This document shows positions 62,574 to 64,000 of a stretch of 64,000 nt of DNA, piece by piece. The notes beneath the pieces were generated by a model. The model worked only from the letters and a program-made list of their open reading frames with translations. It made no database searches and had not been told where the DNA came from. The number at the start of each line of letters is the position of its first letter. The first letter of the stretch is position 1. A program made the position numbers and the translations under genes. The DNA lies in NCBI GenBank assembly GCA_002396385.1, contig DGTD01000040.1, positions 15,223 to 79,222 on the forward strand, in the 5' to 3' direction. The DNA comes from Bacteroidales bacterium UBA4345 (GTDB taxonomy: Bacteria > Bacteroidota > Bacteroidia > Bacteroidales > Paludibacteraceae).

Positions 62574-63074
62574 AACTGTATATTTATTAGGTATGACAAC
62601 AACTTCCACCCCTGTTGGCGGTATATATCAAATTTAACAAAAAAATTATAATTATATGTACCTATACTGCAATTTTTATAAAACCTATTATTTTGCCTAC
62701 TTTTGTATTGATTCTTTTGTTACGCATATGGGAGGGTAACAAGAAAACGGCACTCCCTTTCCTGACTGGCTCATTCCTCTTTTTTTGATGAGTAATCTTT
62801 TTCTCCCGGGCCTTTTATAAATACAAAGGTTATAAAGCCGTTTTGAACATCTCGTCTTCCCTTAGTTGTTTTTGCTTTAAATAGGATTTTCAATGACATT
62901 TAAATTTGAAATAGTGGGTTTGTTATTTACTATTTTTTCCCGTCGTGTCGTTTTTTTTCTTTATTTTTTCTATTCTTTTTGAATATTTATTTGCATTTAA
63001 TTCTATATTTCACTTTTTTTGCATTTGCTAGTTTGTGCTAGAATCTTAATCTGATACTTAATGACGTTTTATTT
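62574..63074. other. Divergent gap before the last gene
   Basis: About 500 bp, very AT-rich, no gene supported. It contains a -7 element for the minus-strand type B gene (TAAATTTG at 62636 to 62629) and a + strand TACTTTTG at 62698-62705, which lacks a -33 partner. Confidence 0.45.
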
Positions 63075-64000
63075 ATGATAACTAAGTGTATTGTTTCAGC
63101 CTATACGCGTATGCGTAGGGTTGCGGTACTGTTTGAATCGAGTTTTTGTAATTGTCTTGCAAAAGGCCTGTTATTAGTTTCTATTCTTTTGCTCCCGTTC
63201 TCGTCTAAAGCCGAGTTGACAGGAAAGAACTGGTACGGAGCAGATGCTTTTGTTATAGAGTCGCAGAATTCCTGCAATTCTGTATACAGCATTACTGTAA
63301 CACCTCAGAACGACGGTCAGCTACAATTGTTCAAAGATGGAAAGGATGTCAACAGTTCGAATACTGTTTTTGCCAGCGATATCCCTTCTACTATCTCTTG
63401 GCAATCGGGTAGTGCCGGCGACAATGCTGTGAAATTCGGTAATGCGGGTGGTACTGAATATGTGCTCTATTTCATTGAAGGTGCAGATAAAGATACTATC
63501 GCATATTCTAAGCCTGGTTACGATTTGCTTGGCGTTGGCGGTGTTGGCTACGAGTTCATGAATTTAACTACTGAACCTACCTTCACCCCGACTTTCTGTA
63601 GCAATTCTGCCGCCTCGTTGCCTGAAAATGCAACTTTCCAGTGGCAGATGCTTAACAAAAAAACGGGTGCTTGGGAAGATATTGATGGTGCTGTAAACAA
63701 AGATTATAGCCCGGAGGCTGGGTCGTTGGACGACTCCACCAAAGTGCGTGTCGTTATGTATAATGGAACGAACAAGATGGTGTCTTCGCCTGCTTTGGCT
63801 TTCTATAATTCGCCTGGTATTGGCGTGCATCTGGTGGGTACCGATCTCTTTGAAACAAAGCAGAAACCTACATACGAACACGAAATTGACTATGGAAAAC
63901 AGTTTGTTGTTGAAGTTATGGCTCTCGGAGCCTCTAAACTTAATGATATCACTTTAAAGGCTCGCTCTGATAACGACGAGGTCTTCAAAGACTTGATGTC
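63075..64000 (+). CDS. Secreted protein, N-terminal part (runs off the window)
   Basis: Open from the ATG at 63075 (or 63111) to the window end, at least 308 residues. A signal peptide is visible (LAKGLLLVSILLLPFSSKAE). The mature part is a beta-rich, Ig-like sequence: ITVTPQNDGQLQLFKDGKDV, then TFQWQMLNKKTGAWEDIDGA, a pattern seen in repeat regions of Bacteroidetes surface proteins. C-terminus, length and sorting domain are unknown. By analogy with the neighbours it is likely another large T9SS cargo, which is inference. Confidence 0.72.
   Translation, partial: MITKCIVSAYTRMRRVAVLFESSFCNCLAKGLLLVSILLLPFSSKAELTGKNWYGADAFVIESQNSCNSVYSITVTPQNDGQLQLFKDGKDVNSSNTVFASDIPSTISWQSGSAGDNAVKFGNAGGTEYVLYFIEGADKDTIAYSKPGYDLLGVGGVGYEFMNLTTEPTFTPTFCSNSAASLPENATFQWQMLNKKTGAWEDIDGAVNKDYSPEAGSLDDSTKVRVVMYNGTNKMVSSPALAFYNSPGIGVHLVGTDLFETKQKPTYEHEIDYGKQFVVEVMALGASKLNDITLKARSDNDEVFKDLM

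Overview
The window looks like a chromosomal segment from a Bacteroidales bacterium (phylum Bacteroidota). Several promoters match the Bacteroidetes consensus TTTG-N19-20-TAnnTTTG (before rplY, tig, recQ and the 52.5 kb gene). Most genes lack a Shine-Dalgarno sequence. Secreted proteins end in type IX secretion system (T9SS) sorting domains of type A and type B, and typical families of the phylum are present (BACON lipoprotein, streptopain/C10 peptidase remnant, FISUMP domain, membrane-bound LytTR regulator, CCDC81-like HU/SPOR protein, GLUG and MBG/YDG repeats). The genetic code is standard: TGA ends several intact genes. I cannot name the species.

Layout. 0-8.8 kb is a housekeeping block on the + strand: the 5' end of a tRNA leaving the window on the minus strand, a PfkB sugar/adenosine kinase, a lipoprotein-like unknown, a YrdC/YciO protein, an EamA permease, a MATE exporter, a DUF3737 beta-helix protein, a MalY/PatB C-S lyase, rplY, pth and an S4 RNA-binding protein. 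8.9-26.2 kb reads on the minus strand: an unknown 535-aa protein, a secreted esterase behind a small T9SS cargo protein, a BACON lipoprotein, a broken C10 peptidase, a LytTR membrane regulator carrying an in-frame TGA, and an operon of a 3,386-aa MBG/YDG-repeat adhesin followed by an OmpA-type barrel. 27-36.5 kb is housekeeping again: HU-SPOR protein, DUF4375 protein, trigger factor, clpP, clpX, recQ, a nucleotidyltransferase and galE. 36.5-47.9 kb holds an orphan PD-(D/E)XK-like protein and a second giant secreted protein (2,638 aa, GLUG plus Cys-rich CDS repeats) followed by two outer-membrane barrels. 47.9-52.3 kb has MerR, TRIC and CapA genes, then a convergent cytidylyltransferase-epimerase pair and a small protein resembling DnaA domain IV. 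52.5-55.5 kb is a translationally coupled pair of secreted proteins (T9SS-like cargo and Cthe_2159-type beta-helix). 55.6-60.3 kb is an accessory patch: a dead IS5-family element, AT-rich unknown genes, a FISUMP protein and a DUF3806 protein. The end holds a T9SS type B Ig-like protein and the start of another secreted protein running off the window.

How the parts may work together. Two independent operons pair a very large T9SS-exported repeat protein with outer-membrane barrel genes, recalling the SprB-SprF arrangement. The most striking regulatory structure is at 13.36-13.46 kb: four copies of a 10-bp sequence at exactly 21-bp steps, between a LytTR regulator gene and the promoter of a C10 peptidase/BACON lipoprotein unit. 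This has the geometry of LytTR binding sites, and both the regulator and the peptidase are broken. Six exact 726-bp units inside the MBG gene make it a likely hotspot for copy-number variation.
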